Assembly (NCBI GenBank): GCA_934502905.1 | Contig: CAKSVK010000007.1 | Coordinates: 1 to 48,707 of the forward strand | DNA from: an uncultured Chitinophagaceae bacterium | Lineage (GTDB): Bacteria; Bacteroidota; Bacteroidia; Chitinophagales; Chitinophagaceae | DNA: 48,707 nt | Direction: 5' to 3' | Part shown: positions 1 through 8,427 of the stretch, in pieces | How the letters are laid out: the number at the start of each line of letters is the position of its first letter | Position numbering within the stretch: the stretch's first letter is position 1 | Made by a program: the position numbers and the translations under genes | The notes under the pieces: model-generated | Seen by the model: the letters and a program-made list of their open reading frames with translations, nothing else | Told to the model about the DNA's origin: nothing | Databases searched by the model: none

Positions 1-200
1 TTTGCGAAATCAGCGGGAAATATTAGCCGTCGTTTTATCGTTGACATGACACTAGTGTCACATCAAACATGAATTTTCATTTGAGGTCTCCCGCAGATTC
101 CGCTGAATTCCGCAGATAATCAAAGCCTTCTGCACTTATTTGCGAAATCAGTGGGAAATGATTATACGTCGTTTTATCACTGACATGACACTAGTCAGCG
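1..200. repeat. Two direct copies of an intergenic repeat
   Basis: Two related units begin TTTGCGAAATCA at 1 and at 139. Both run through GTCGTTTTATC to TGACATGACACTAGT near 41-56 and 181-195. Copy 1 ends in a perfect 14-nt palindrome, TGACACTAGTGTCA (47-60). In copy 2 this is rearranged to CTGAC...GTCAG (180-198). The stretch between the copies (about 88-122, starting CCCGCAGATT) is largely complementary to the start of copy 2, so it could fold back into a long imperfect hairpin. No ORF lies in 1-345. It looks like a dispersed non-coding repeat or the end of a mobile fragment; the family is not identified. Confidence 0.6.
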
Positions 201-369
201 GGACGAAGTTGTGCCTGATCATTACTTTTCGATTGGTTTAAACGCAACTGTGGGATTCTCCAATCTGTGGTACAGGAGTAATTGATGGACATGGGTTCTA
301 CCCCTTTCTGCTGACAAAACATAGCATTTATATTATATTTTTAGTATGAATTGCATTAAATTTGGAGAT

Positions 370-597
370 ATGAAAGTAGTCACCTTACATATTCCAGATA
401 ATGTAGATGTTGATGACCGGCAGCTTGCCATGCTGGTGGCAAGCCGGTTGTATGAGCTGGGTAAGCTTTCCCTGGGACAGGCTGCGGAAGTGGCAGGCTT
501 AACCAAAAGGGCTTTTGCAGAATTATTGGGGGGCTATGATGTTTCTATATTTAATTTTCCTGCTTCAGATTTATCAGGAGATGTAATGAATGCATAA
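370..597 (+). CDS. UPF0175 family protein, probable antitoxin
   Basis: Small 75-residue protein matching the UPF0175 pattern: a short N-terminal strand (VVTLHIPDNV), a helical stretch (ASRLYELGKLSLGQAAEVAGL) and then TKRAFAELLGGYDVSIFNF, which resembles a compact helix-turn-helix DNA-binding unit. Members of this family usually pair with PIN-like DUF3368 proteins and are thought to act as antitoxins and autorepressors. The ATG at 370 is preferred because GGAG sits 4 nt upstream and the family normally begins just before the first strand; an in-frame ATG at 346 would add eight residues. Its last 8 nt overlap the start of the downstream gene, which fits translational coupling. Repression of its own promoter is inferred from the family. 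Confidence 0.75.
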   Translation: MKVVTLHIPDNVDVDDRQLAMLVASRLYELGKLSLGQAAEVAGLTKRAFAELLGGYDVSIFNFPASDLSGDVMNA

Positions 598-1045
598 AAC
601 TATTATTTCTGACACGAGTTGCCTGATTATTCTCACAAATATTGGTGAGCTTGATATTCTTCAAAGACTTTATGGGCAAATAACCACCACTATTGATATT
701 GCTACAGAATACGGTGAGACATTACCCGGATGGGTAGAAATTGTCAGTGTTGCAGACAGCCATAAACAATTACTCCTTGAAATGCAGGTTGACAAAGGAG
801 AAGCAAGCGCTATTGCCCTGGCTCTTGAAACACCCGATAGTACGCTGATCCTGGACGATTATAAAGCCAGGAAAATAGCCCGGCAGCTCAACCTGAATTT
901 CACAGGAACCATTGGTGTTATTATCAAAGCCAGGTTGCAAGGTATTATAGGGTCTATAAAGCCGGTTTTAGCTAAAATGAGGAATGCTGGTTTTCGATTA
1001 TCAGCCGAAGTTGAATTACAGGCATTAAAAGAGGCAGGAGAATAA
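590..1045 (+). CDS. DUF3368 PIN-like protein, probable toxin
   Basis: 151 residues with PIN-like features: an acidic residue after the first strand (IISDTS, D8), the central DKGEASAIALA with an acidic Glu, and LILDDYKAR with paired Asp, followed by a region that reads like the DUF3368 C-terminus (TGTIGVIIKARLQG). PIN domains are metal-dependent ribonucleases whose clustered acids bind Mg2+ or Mn2+; whether this one cleaves RNA is inference. The start overlaps the end of the UPF0175 gene by 8 nt, typical of a toxin-antitoxin operon. No transposase or integrase is adjacent. It could instead be a solitary, inactive remnant, but the acidic positions look intact. Confidence 0.75.
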   Translation: MHKTIISDTSCLIILTNIGELDILQRLYGQITTTIDIATEYGETLPGWVEIVSVADSHKQLLLEMQVDKGEASAIALALETPDSTLILDDYKARKIARQLNLNFTGTIGVIIKARLQGIIGSIKPVLAKMRNAGFRLSAEVELQALKEAGE

Positions 1046-1195
1046 ATGTTGGGGCCAAGTCTCTTTGACAAGCCTTATGGGCTTAGCAATATTAATTATA
1101 GGTTAGCAAGTCTTGTGGCTGCTGCATAGTGGGATGCCAGACTTTTTGTCGCATTCCGCATAATCATAATCAACTGTAAGTAATCCGTTTGGAAA

Positions 1196-1227
1196 GTCGC
1201 GTGCGGACACGCGACCGGGCGGTCCGC
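1196..1227. repeat. REP-like hairpin with two alternative stems
   Basis: GTCGCGTG (1196-1203) and CACGCGAC (1208-1215) form a perfect 8-bp stem with a CGGA loop. GCGGAC (1203-1208) can instead pair with GTCCGC (1222-1227), so the two folds exclude each other. The element lies in the gap between the PIN gene and the end of the aldolase gene, which terminates toward it. It resembles REP-type intergenic elements and might also serve as the aldolase transcript end, but no U-tract follows. Confidence 0.5.
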
Positions 1228-1260
1228 TATAGTGGCTGCAGATCCTAAACCTTATAGGTT

Positions 1261-2280
1261 TTACACCATACTTCTCAACACATCGCAGGTGTACATTATC
1301 ATATCATCACTGATATCCAGGTGGGTGACCAGTCGTACCTGCGAAGGTGAAATGGCATAGCCCAGGATGCTTTTTTCTTCCAGTTGTGCTACAAACTGCC
1401 TGGCTGCTCCGGCCTTTGCCAGCTCAAATATGATGATATTGGTTTCCACCGGTAACACGTTTTTGACATAGGGCGCTTTTTCCAGTACGGCGGCGATTGC
1501 TGCCGCATGCCGGTGATCTTCCGGAAGACGGCTGACATGATGCTGCAATGCATACAACCCTGCTGCGGCAATATAACCTGCCTGCCGCATACCACCGCCG
1601 AAAACTTTCCTTATCCGGCGGGCACTATGAATAAAAGTCCGGGAGCCTAACAGAACACTCCCTGCCGGCGCGCCGAGTCCTTTGCTCAGGCATATGGAAA
1701 TGCTGTCAAACAGCTTTCCGTATAACAGCGAGTTTTCACCTTTGGCTACGATAGCGTTGAAGAGCCGGGCGCCATCGAGGTGATAAGCCAGGCCATGCTG
1801 ACGGCAAACCTGCTGTATCCGCTCCAGCTCTTCCATATGATAACAGCTGCCGCCACCACGGTTGGCCGTATTTTCAATGCATACCAGGCTGGTACGTGCT
1901 TTGTGCACATCATCGCCATTAACGGCTTCCGCTACCTGGTCGGCCCGTATCCTGCCCCGGTCTCCGGCCAGGGTCCTTACCTGGCAGCCGGCATTAAAAG
2001 CAATACCGCCACCTTCATACTGGTACACATGCGCCAGGAAATCGCAGATGACCTCATCGCCGGGCCGGGTATGGCATTTGATAGCGATCTGGTTGGTCAT
2101 GGTGCCGCTGGGGCAAAACATGGCGGACTCCATCCCAAACATCTCCGCTGCAAACGCTTCCAGTTCATTTACCGTGGGGTCTTCTCCAAACACATCATCG
2201 CCCACGGGGGCGGAAAACATGGCCGCCAGCATTTCTTTTGTGGGGCGGGTGACAGTATCTGACCGGAAATCAACGCTCAT
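1261..2280 (-). CDS. ltaE: Low-specificity L-threonine aldolase
   Basis: 339-residue PLP-dependent fold-type I enzyme that cleaves L-threonine or L-allo-threonine to glycine and acetaldehyde in the cytoplasm. Family features: the N-terminus SVDFRSDTVTRPT, the PLP ring-stacking region PSGTMTNQIAIK, the Asp pairing with the PLP nitrogen in HLDGARLFNA, and the Schiff-base lysine in CLSKGLGAPAGSVLLG. Length is normal for the family. The gene stands alone, divergent from the sigma factor gene. Upstream on its strand TTCG is followed about 18 nt later by TATCTTTA, a fair match to the Bacteroidota promoter. A beta-eliminating lyase is the main alternative, but the SDT motif favours the aldolase. Confidence 0.92.
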   Translation of the reverse strand: MSVDFRSDTVTRPTKEMLAAMFSAPVGDDVFGEDPTVNELEAFAAEMFGMESAMFCPSGTMTNQIAIKCHTRPGDEVICDFLAHVYQYEGGGIAFNAGCQVRTLAGDRGRIRADQVAEAVNGDDVHKARTSLVCIENTANRGGGSCYHMEELERIQQVCRQHGLAYHLDGARLFNAIVAKGENSLLYGKLFDSISICLSKGLGAPAGSVLLGSRTFIHSARRIRKVFGGGMRQAGYIAAAGLYALQHHVSRLPEDHRHAAAIAAVLEKAPYVKNVLPVETNIIIFELAKAGAARQFVAQLEEKSILGYAISPSQVRLVTHLDISDDMIMYTCDVLRSMV

Positions 2281-2429
2281 ATAATGATAAGAAGGATTCT
2301 GTTCCGCTAAAGATATTGATTTATAGTATATTACGAAAATGACAGGAGAAGGCGGCTCATTCCCGGCATCCTTTACGTTAATAAAGGTTATTATTTTAAA
2401 AAAATGATGGTAGAAATTTTAAGAAATGT

Positions 2430-2460
2430 TATGAGATGAAATAAATGCGTATTAATTTTG
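2430..2460 (+). promoter_or_regulatory. Candidate promoter of the sigma factor gene
   Basis: TAATTTTG at 2453-2460 matches the Bacteroidota -7 consensus TAnnTTTG. TATG at 2430-2433, 19 nt upstream, is a one-mismatch -33 box. A start near 2466 would give a leader of about 150 nt before the ATG at 2614. The rest of the 2281-2613 gap holds no ORF and no obvious riboswitch-like structure. Confidence 0.45.
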
Positions 2461-2613
2461 CAAATCGCTTCATACACAGTTAGCGGGAATATAAATAACA
2501 TATCGTTTGCACTTGGATTGCAACACATTTGCCCTCAGTTACTGTCTTACAGGCGTAGTTAGCTACAAATTCAGTTCCGTCAGGATTTTCGCCTTGGACA
2601 AACAATTTATAAT

Positions 2614-3471
2614 ATGAGACAACTTAAGATAGCAACGCAAATTACCAACCGTGATTCACAGGCGGTTGAGAAATATCTACAGGAAATTTCTAAGATTTCT
2701 ATGATCACCCCCGAGGAAGAGACTGTGCTGGCACAGCGGATCAAGATGGGTGACCAGAGAGCACTGGATAAACTGGTTCAGGCCAACCTTCGTTTCGTGG
2801 TATCTGTTGCAAAGCAATACCAGCACCAGGGTTTGTCGCTGAGCGACCTTATCAATGAAGGAAACCTGGGTCTGATCAAAGCCGCGCAGCGCTTTGATGA
2901 AACCAAGGGCTTTAAATTCATTTCATACGCGGTATGGTGGATCCGCCAGTCCATTCTGCAGGCTTTGGCCGAGCAGGGACGCCTGGTGCGGTTACCGCAA
3001 AACAAGATCGGTACTTACAATAAAGCCAACAAGGCCTATATGGCTTTTGAGCAGGAGCACGAGCGTGAGCCGAGCACCGAAGAGCTGGCTGAATTGCTGG
3101 AAATGAGCGAAACCGAGATCAACAATATCTTCCAGAGCAATACCCGTCATACTTCACTGGATGCACCCGTGCACGAAGCCGAAGACGTGGCCATGGGAGA
3201 CCTGCTGGAAGGTGGCGCTGAAACCGATGATGACGTGATGAAAGATTCTTTGCGCAACGAGATCCGTCGTGTATTGAAATCACTGAGCCCCCGCGAGGCA
3301 GAGATCGTGAACGCTTACTTCGGACTGGACGGCGAGAACGGTGTGACCATTGAGCAGATCGGTCAGAAATACGATCTTACCAAAGAGCGTATCCGCCAGA
3401 TCAAGGAAAGGGCGATCAAGCGCCTGCAAAAAGCACGTTACAGCAGCTCGCTGAAAGCGTACCTGGGATAA
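2614..3471 (+). CDS. rpoD: Primary (housekeeping) sigma-70 family sigma factor
   Basis: 285 residues, the short Bacteroidota primary sigma type without region 1.1. Region 1.2 is at the N-terminus (VEKYLQEISK). Region 2 carries the core-binding and -10 recognition segments (DLINEGNLGLIKAA, then YAVWWIRQSI), region 3 follows (RLPQNKIGTYNKA), and region 4.2 supplies the C-terminal helix-turn-helix (LTKERIRQIKERAIKRL). It directs core polymerase to housekeeping promoters, probably including the TAnnTTTG boxes in this window. It is monocistronic, with its own candidate promoter and a strong terminator immediately downstream, and lies about 1.1 kb upstream of rpoB, so three transcription-machinery genes are close together. 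A stress sigma factor is unlikely given complete regions 2-4 and this length. Confidence 0.95.
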   Translation: MRQLKIATQITNRDSQAVEKYLQEISKISMITPEEETVLAQRIKMGDQRALDKLVQANLRFVVSVAKQYQHQGLSLSDLINEGNLGLIKAAQRFDETKGFKFISYAVWWIRQSILQALAEQGRLVRLPQNKIGTYNKANKAYMAFEQEHEREPSTEELAELLEMSETEINNIFQSNTRHTSLDAPVHEAEDVAMGDLLEGGAETDDDVMKDSLRNEIRRVLKSLSPREAEIVNAYFGLDGENGVTIEQIGQKYDLTKERIRQIKERAIKRLQKARYSSSLKAYLG

Positions 3472-3497
3472 TTTGCAAAAACAAAATAAGTAAGTGT

Positions 3498-3524
3498 AAG
3501 GCTGCCGGAAGGCAGCCTTTTTTA
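3498..3524 (+). terminator. Rho-independent terminator after the sigma factor gene
   Basis: AAGGCTGCC (3498-3506) and GGCAGCCTT (3511-3519) form a perfect 9-bp stem closed by a GGAA tetraloop and followed by a T-tract. It begins 27 nt after the stop codon. Confidence 0.9.
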
Positions 3525-3540
3525 TTGCCTGCGTTATAAA

Positions 3541-3600
3541 TCCCGGGACCGGAGTCCCGGGAGAACGTAGGCTAATACGAAGTCTGAGACGTTCGAGCAA
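3541..3600. repeat. Dispersed intergenic repeat, copy A
   Basis: Palindromic TCCCGGGA occurs twice (3541-3548 and 3555-3562), followed by GAAC and then AATACGAAGTCTGAGACGTTCG at 3574-3595. The same order of blocks recurs near 48482-48525 and, degenerated, at 48567-48595. It lies between a terminator and the next gene and appears non-coding. Confidence 0.6.
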
Positions 3601-3775
3601 TATTTGCATAGCGGAACAATAAAGTTTCCGGGAAAACGTAAGAATAGGGAGGTACAGCCTTTCAAAAAACCTTCGATAAGGTCCGGTCATCGATGGATTA
3701 TGACCCAAAAACGAAATAAGCCTTATTGAAATAACATGAAAACACTTAGTACGTTTTATATGTAAATCTGAAGTC

Positions 3776-4228
3776 GTGAAAAATTTAGTTGTAACCATAG
3801 CAGTGTTAGCCATCGCATTCGGGGCAAAAGCCCAGACAGGGATTCAGTTTCTTTCCCTGCAACATCAGCAAGTGAAGTTTGATACCACTTTCAATGCATA
3901 CTTTATTGAAAATGAGGTAAATGCTGTTTCCATGATCGATGTGCAGGACAATATTATCTATTTTAGCTCCAATGCAGATGAAAAAGCGGCTAAAGTAGTG
4001 TTGTCTAAAGATAAAATACAGTATATCAATAAGAAAGAGAGCTTTAACGTGGTGGCTGAAAACGAAGAAGGACTTATGGTAAAAGTAGCCTTCTGGTTTA
4101 TTGACGGGGAACTGGAAGAAGTAAGTTATACCGATGCTGCCAAAATGACCACCTCTTTTAAAAATATTACCCTGAACCCCAATGATGTTTCTCTAAAAGC
4201 AACCCGTCCCAAAAAGAACCGTTTTTAA
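3776..4228 (+). CDS. Small exported protein of unknown function
   Basis: 150 residues starting at a GTG; no in-frame ATG lies at a suitable place upstream (a nearby upstream ATG is followed at once by a stop). The N-terminus is a Sec signal peptide (MKNLVVTIAVLAIAFGAKAQ), cleaved after AKA, so the mature protein of about 130 residues should be periplasmic or surface-exposed. The mature part is mostly short strands and ends in a basic tail (TRPKKNRF). No family or catalytic motif was recognised. It has a strong terminator immediately downstream and therefore is not co-transcribed with rpoB. Codon use resembles its neighbours, supporting a real gene. Confidence 0.7.
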   Translation: MKNLVVTIAVLAIAFGAKAQTGIQFLSLQHQQVKFDTTFNAYFIENEVNAVSMIDVQDNIIYFSSNADEKAAKVVLSKDKIQYINKKESFNVVAENEEGLMVKVAFWFIDGELEEVSYTDAAKMTTSFKNITLNPNDVSLKATRPKKNRF

Positions 4229-4245
4229 TACAGACGATATTGTTA

Positions 4246-4283
4246 CAACAAAAAAGCTCCTGTAAACAGGGGCTTTTTTGTTG
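4246..4283 (+). terminator. Strong terminator separating the small exported gene from rpoB
   Basis: Arms 4246-4263 and 4266-4283 pair along 18 nt with one G-T wobble (CAACAAAAAAGC... against ...GCTTTTTTGTTG), with a 2-nt loop. The A and T tracts at each end let it work in both directions. It isolates rpoB transcription from upstream genes. Confidence 0.9.
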
Positions 4284-4371
4284 CCCGGACGATTGATTTG
4301 CATTGAGTTAATTTTGTATATGTTGACACCTTTTTTAATAAGTTAAAAAAAGTGAATATGTTTAAAAATTA

Positions 4372-4402
4372 ATTGCTGGTATCTCTTTATTATTTACCTT
4401 TG
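4372..4402 (+). promoter_or_regulatory. Promoter of rpoBC
   Basis: ATTG at 4372-4375, 19 nt of spacer, then TACCTTTG at 4395-4402: a near-ideal Bacteroidota -33/-7 pair. It predicts a leader of about 135 nt before the rpoB start at 4544. The leader is AT-rich and contains an imperfect inverted repeat (GTTTT...AAAAC) but no recognisable riboswitch. Confidence 0.7.
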
Positions 4403-4543
4403 CACTCCTTAAATTGGGCCTAATACAATTTGACTTTTCAATTGAATTTACAAGTGACTGATATCTAATAGGTTTTGTTTTGAATTTAAAACGAAACTTA
4501 TAGGGTATTTTGTCATTTAAACAATAAAAGCGCTTTTAAAACT

Positions 4544-7500
4544 ATGTCTTCAACAAAAGTTGCTACAAACGGCAGGATTGATTTTGGAAAAATCAAGCAT
4601 TTAGCTGAAACGCCTGATCTGTTAGAAATTCAGATCCAGTCTTTCAGAGAATTCTTTCAACTTGAAACCACACCCGATAAACGGAATATCGAGGGGCTCT
4701 TCAAGGTGTTTAAAGAAAATTTCCCGATCACGGATACCAGGAACATATTTGTGCTGGAATTCCTAGATTACTTTATTGATCCGCCGCGATACAGCATAGA
4801 AGAGTGTATGGAACGTGGATTGACATATGCGGTTCCCTTAAAGGCAAAGCTGCGTCTCAGTTGTAACGACGAGGAGCACGTGGACTTTCAGACCATTGTA
4901 CAGGATGTGTTCCTGGGTAATATTCCGTATATGACACCCAGGGGTACTTTCGTAATAAATGGTGCTGAGCGTGTGGTGGTTTCCCAGTTACACCGTTCCC
5001 CCGGTGTATTCTTCGGCCAGTCGCTGCACCCCAACGGTACAAAGATCTATTCCGCCAGGGTGATCCCTTTCAAAGGCGCCTGGATGGAGTTTGCTACCGA
5101 TATCAATAACGTGATGTATGCTTACATCGATCGTAAGAAAAAATTCCCGGTAACGACTTTATTGCGTTCCATCGGCTACGAAACAGATAAGGATATCCTG
5201 GAACTGTTCGGTATGGCGGATGAAGTACCCGGTAATAAAAAAGCATTGACACCGTATATCGGCAAAAAGCTGGCTGCGCGTGTATTAAGAACATGGGTAG
5301 AAGATTTTGTGGATGAGGATACCGGTGAAGTGGTTTCCATTGAAAGAAACGAGGTGGTGCTGGAGCGTGATACCATCCTGGATGAAGAGGCGGTAGACCT
5401 GATCGTGGATATGGATGTGAAAAGCGTGTTTATTCAGAAAGAAGAAGTGAGCGGGGATTTTGCCATTATATATAATACATTAAATAAAGACAGCGCCAAC
5501 TCCGAATTGGAAGCGGTGCAGCATATCTACCGCCAGCTGCGCGGGGCAGATGCGCCGGATAACGAAACCGCCCGTGGCATTATTGATAAATTATTCTTCT
5601 CTGACAAGCGTTATGACTTAGGTGAAGTAGGTCGTTACAAGATCAACCGCAAGCTGAACCTCAGCCATCCGATAGAGCAGAAAACACTGACCAAGCAGGA
5701 TATCATTGAGATCATTAAATACCTAGTGCGTTTAACCAACGCCAAAGCGGAGATCGACGATATTGATCACCTGAGTAACCGCCGTGTACGTACCGTAGGC
5801 GAGCAGTTGTTTGCCCAGTTTGGTGTAGGGCTGGCACGTATGGCCAGAACCATCCGCGAGAGAATGAACGTGCGTGATAACGAGGTATTTACCCCGGTAG
5901 ACCTGATCAATGCCAGGACGTTGTCCTCTGTGATCAACTCTTTCTTCGGTACTTCTCAGTTGTCCCAGTTCCTGGATCAGACCAATCCTTTGAGCGAGAT
6001 CACGCATAAGCGTCGTATTTCTGCACTCGGGCCTGGTGGTTTGAGCCGTGAGCGTGCAGGATTTGAGGTGCGTGACGTACACTATTCCCACTACGGTCGT
6101 TTGTGTACCATTGAAACACCGGAAGGTCCGAACATTGGTTTGATCTCTACCTTGTGCGTACATGCGAAGATCAATGAAATGGGCTTTATTGAAACGCCTT
6201 ACCGCTCTGTAGCAGAGGGTAAAGTAAATATGGATGTGCTGACCTACCTGAGCGCAGAAGAAGAAGACGAAGCGAAAATTGCCCAGGCAAACGTGCCATT
6301 GGATCAGGATGGTAACTTTAAAGAAGAGCTAATTCCTTCCCGTCAAACCGGTGACTTCCCGATACTGGAAAAAACAGAAGTGGAGTTCATGGATGTGGCG
6401 CCCAACCAGATCGTGGGACTGAGCGCTTCGCTGATCCCCTTCCTGGAGCATGATGATGCCAACCGTGCGCTGATGGGATCGAACATGCAACGCCAGGCTG
6501 TACCGCTGATCCGCCCGCAGGCACCGTTTGTAGGTACCGGTCTGGAAGGAAAAGCTGCCCGTGATGCAAGGATCCAGATCCATGCAGACGGAAACGGTGT
6601 GGTGGAATTTGTGGATGCCAATGAAATACATGTACGTTATAATAGAGACGAAGCACAGAAGCTCGTAAGCTTTGAGGACGATCTGAAAGTGTACAGGCTC
6701 ACCAAGTTCATGAAGACCAACCAGGAGACCTGTATCAACCTGCGTCCTGCTGTTAAAAAAGGACAGGTGGTTGCTAAAGGAGACTTCCTCACAGAAGGGT
6801 ATGCCACCAAAGATGGTGAGCTGGCATTGGGCCGCAACCTGAAAGTGGCCTTCATGCCATGGAAAGGATACAACTTCGAGGATGCGATCGTGATCAGTGA
6901 AAAAGTTGCTAAAGAAGACCTGTTCACTTCTATTCACATCTCCGAATATGAGCTGGAAGTACGGGATACAAAACTGGGTGAAGAAGAGCTGACACCGGAT
7001 ATTCCCAACGTATCGGAAGAAGCTACCAAAGACCTGGATCAGAACGGTATCATCAGGATCGGTGCGCATGTAAAAGAAGGTGACATCATCATCGGAAAGA
7101 TCACGCCGAAAGGAGAGAGCGATCCGACCCCGGAAGAAAAGCTGCTGCGTGCCATTTTTGGTGATAAAGCAGGCGACGCGAAGGATGCTTCATTGAAAGC
7201 GCCCAGCGGAACAGAAGGTGTGGTGATCGATAAAAAATTATTCCAGCGGGCTAAAAAAGATAAGAACGCAAAGGTGCGGGAGAAAGCAGCGATCGACAAG
7301 CTGGAGAAAGTGCACGAGCAGAACGAAAAAGAGCTGCTGGATGTATTGATCAGCAAGCTGCAGGTGCTGCTGAAAGATAAAGCATCTACCGGCGTTACCA
7401 ACAATTTCGGTGAAATGCAGATTGGCCGCGGTGCTAAATTCAACGCGAAGAACCTGGCTACGCTCGATTACCAGAACATTAACCCGCTGGGCTGGACCGG

Positions 7501-8353
7501 TGACGAGCAAATTGACAGCCAGATCAACATCCTGCTGCATAACTATAATATCAAGTTCAACGAAGAGCTGGGAAGGTACAAGAGAGAAAAGTTCAATATT
7601 TCCATCGGTGATGAATTACCGGCGGGGGTATTAAAGCTGGCAAAAGTGTACCTGGCGGTAAAACGTAAGCTGAAAGTGGGAGATAAGATGGCGGGTCGCC
7701 ATGGTAACAAAGGTATCGTTGCCAAAATCGTACGCGCAGAAGATATGCCGTTCCTGGAAGACGGAACACCGGTGGATATCGTATTGAATCCGCTGGGGGT
7801 ACCCAGCCGTATGAACCTGGGGCAGATCTACGAAACAGTATTGGGCTGGGCTGCTGAGAAGCTGGGTATAAAATTCGCTACCCCGATCTTCGACGGGGCT
7901 TCTACGGAAGAAATCGCCGATTATATTACCAAAGCGGGATTGCCGTCTTTCGGTCATACCTACCTGTATGATGGGGAGACCGGGGAACGCTTCGACCAGA
8001 AAGCAACAGTCGGTATTATTTATATGATCAAGCTGCACCATATGGTGGATGATAAGATGCACGCACGTTCTATCGGGCCGTACAGTCTGATCACACAGCA
8101 GCCGTTGGGTGGTAAGGCACAGTTCGGTGGTCAGCGTTTTGGTGAAATGGAAGTGTGGGCGCTGGAAGCATACGGTGCATCCAATATCCTGCAGGAGCTG
8201 TTGACGCTTAAATCTGATGATATCATCGGTCGTGCCAAGACGTATGAGTCTATCGTGAAAGGTGACAATATCCCCAGGGCCGGATTACCGGAATCGTTCA
8301 ACGTGCTGGTGCATGAACTGAGAGGGTTAGGTTTAGAGTTGAAATTTGAATAA
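4544..8353 (+). CDS. rpoB: DNA-directed RNA polymerase subunit beta
   Basis: 1269 residues, normal for Bacteroidota RpoB. It forms one side of the polymerase active-site cleft and is assembled with RpoC and two alpha subunits. Landmarks include the rifampicin-binding segment around residues 467-496 ([20 protein letters not shown]), in which D478, H488 and S493 correspond to E. coli D516, H526 and S531 and are all the sensitive-type residues; the [10 protein letters not shown] segment; and the C-terminal [17 protein letters not shown] that contacts RpoC. It starts its own operon, driven by the promoter at 4372-4402, with rpoC 74 nt downstream. Ribosomal protein genes rplJ and rplL, its usual upstream neighbours, are absent. 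Confidence 0.98.
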   Translation: MSSTKVATNGRIDFGKIKHLAETPDLLEIQIQSFREFFQLETTPDKRNIEGLFKVFKENFPITDTRNIFVLEFLDYFIDPPRYSIEECMERGLTYAVPLKAKLRLSCNDEEHVDFQTIVQDVFLGNIPYMTPRGTFVINGAERVVVSQLHRSPGVFFGQSLHPNGTKIYSARVIPFKGAWMEFATDINNVMYAYIDRKKKFPVTTLLRSIGYETDKDILELFGMADEVPGNKKALTPYIGKKLAARVLRTWVEDFVDEDTGEVVSIERNEVVLERDTILDEEAVDLIVDMDVKSVFIQKEEVSGDFAIIYNTLNKDSANSELEAVQHIYRQLRGADAPDNETARGIIDKLFFSDKRYDLGEVGRYKINRKLNLSHPIEQKTLTKQDIIEIIKYLVRLTNAKAEIDDIDHLSNRRVRTVGEQLFAQFGVGLARMARTIRERMNVRDNEVFTPVDLINARTLSSVINSFFGTSQLSQFLDQTNPLSEITHKRRISALGPGGLSRERAGFEVRDVHYSHYGRLCTIETPEGPNIGLISTLCVHAKINEMGFIETPYRSVAEGKVNMDVLTYLSAEEEDEAKIAQANVPLDQDGNFKEELIPSRQTGDFPILEKTEVEFMDVAPNQIVGLSASLIPFLEHDDANRALMGSNMQRQAVPLIRPQAPFVGTGLEGKAARDARIQIHADGNGVVEFVDANEIHVRYNRDEAQKLVSFEDDLKVYRLTKFMKTNQETCINLRPAVKKGQVVAKGDFLTEGYATKDGELALGRNLKVAFMPWKGYNFEDAIVISEKVAKEDLFTSIHISEYELEVRDTKLGEEELTPDIPNVSEEATKDLDQNGIIRIGAHVKEGDIIIGKITPKGESDPTPEEKLLRAIFGDKAGDAKDASLKAPSGTEGVVIDKKLFQRAKKDKNAKVREKAAIDKLEKVHEQNEKELLDVLISKLQVLLKDKASTGVTNNFGEMQIGRGAKFNAKNLATLDYQNINPLGWTGDEQIDSQINILLHNYNIKFNEELGRYKREKFNISIGDELPAGVLKLAKVYLAVKRKLKVGDKMAGRHGNKGIVAKIVRAEDMPFLEDGTPVDIVLNPLGVPSRMNLGQIYETVLGWAAEKLGIKFATPIFDGASTEEIADYITKAGLPSFGHTYLYDGETGERFDQKATVGIIYMIKLHHMVDDKMHARSIGPYSLITQQPLGGKAQFGGQRFGEMEVWALEAYGASNILQELLTLKSDDIIGRAKTYESIVKGDNIPRAGLPESFNVLVHELRGLGLELKFE

Positions 8354-8427
8354 AGGAACAGGACAACAGTTTGTCCTGCCCGGGTTCAGAGATCAACTAA
8401 ATTCAAACTACAAATTACAAACGCTAT

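Noticed and set aside
1780..2262. 160-codon frame on the plus strand opposite the threonine aldolase
   Set aside because: The aldolase on the minus strand has complete PLP-enzyme motifs; the opposite frame has none.
5942..6031. Possible rifampicin-resistance changes in rpoB
   Set aside because: D478, H488 and S493 match the sensitive-type residues of E. coli.
6329..7069. 246-codon open frame antisense to rpoB
   Set aside because: It mirrors the codon pattern of the well-conserved rpoB and has no family features; the same holds for the antisense frames in rpoC (10981-11736) and hemL (17577-18302).
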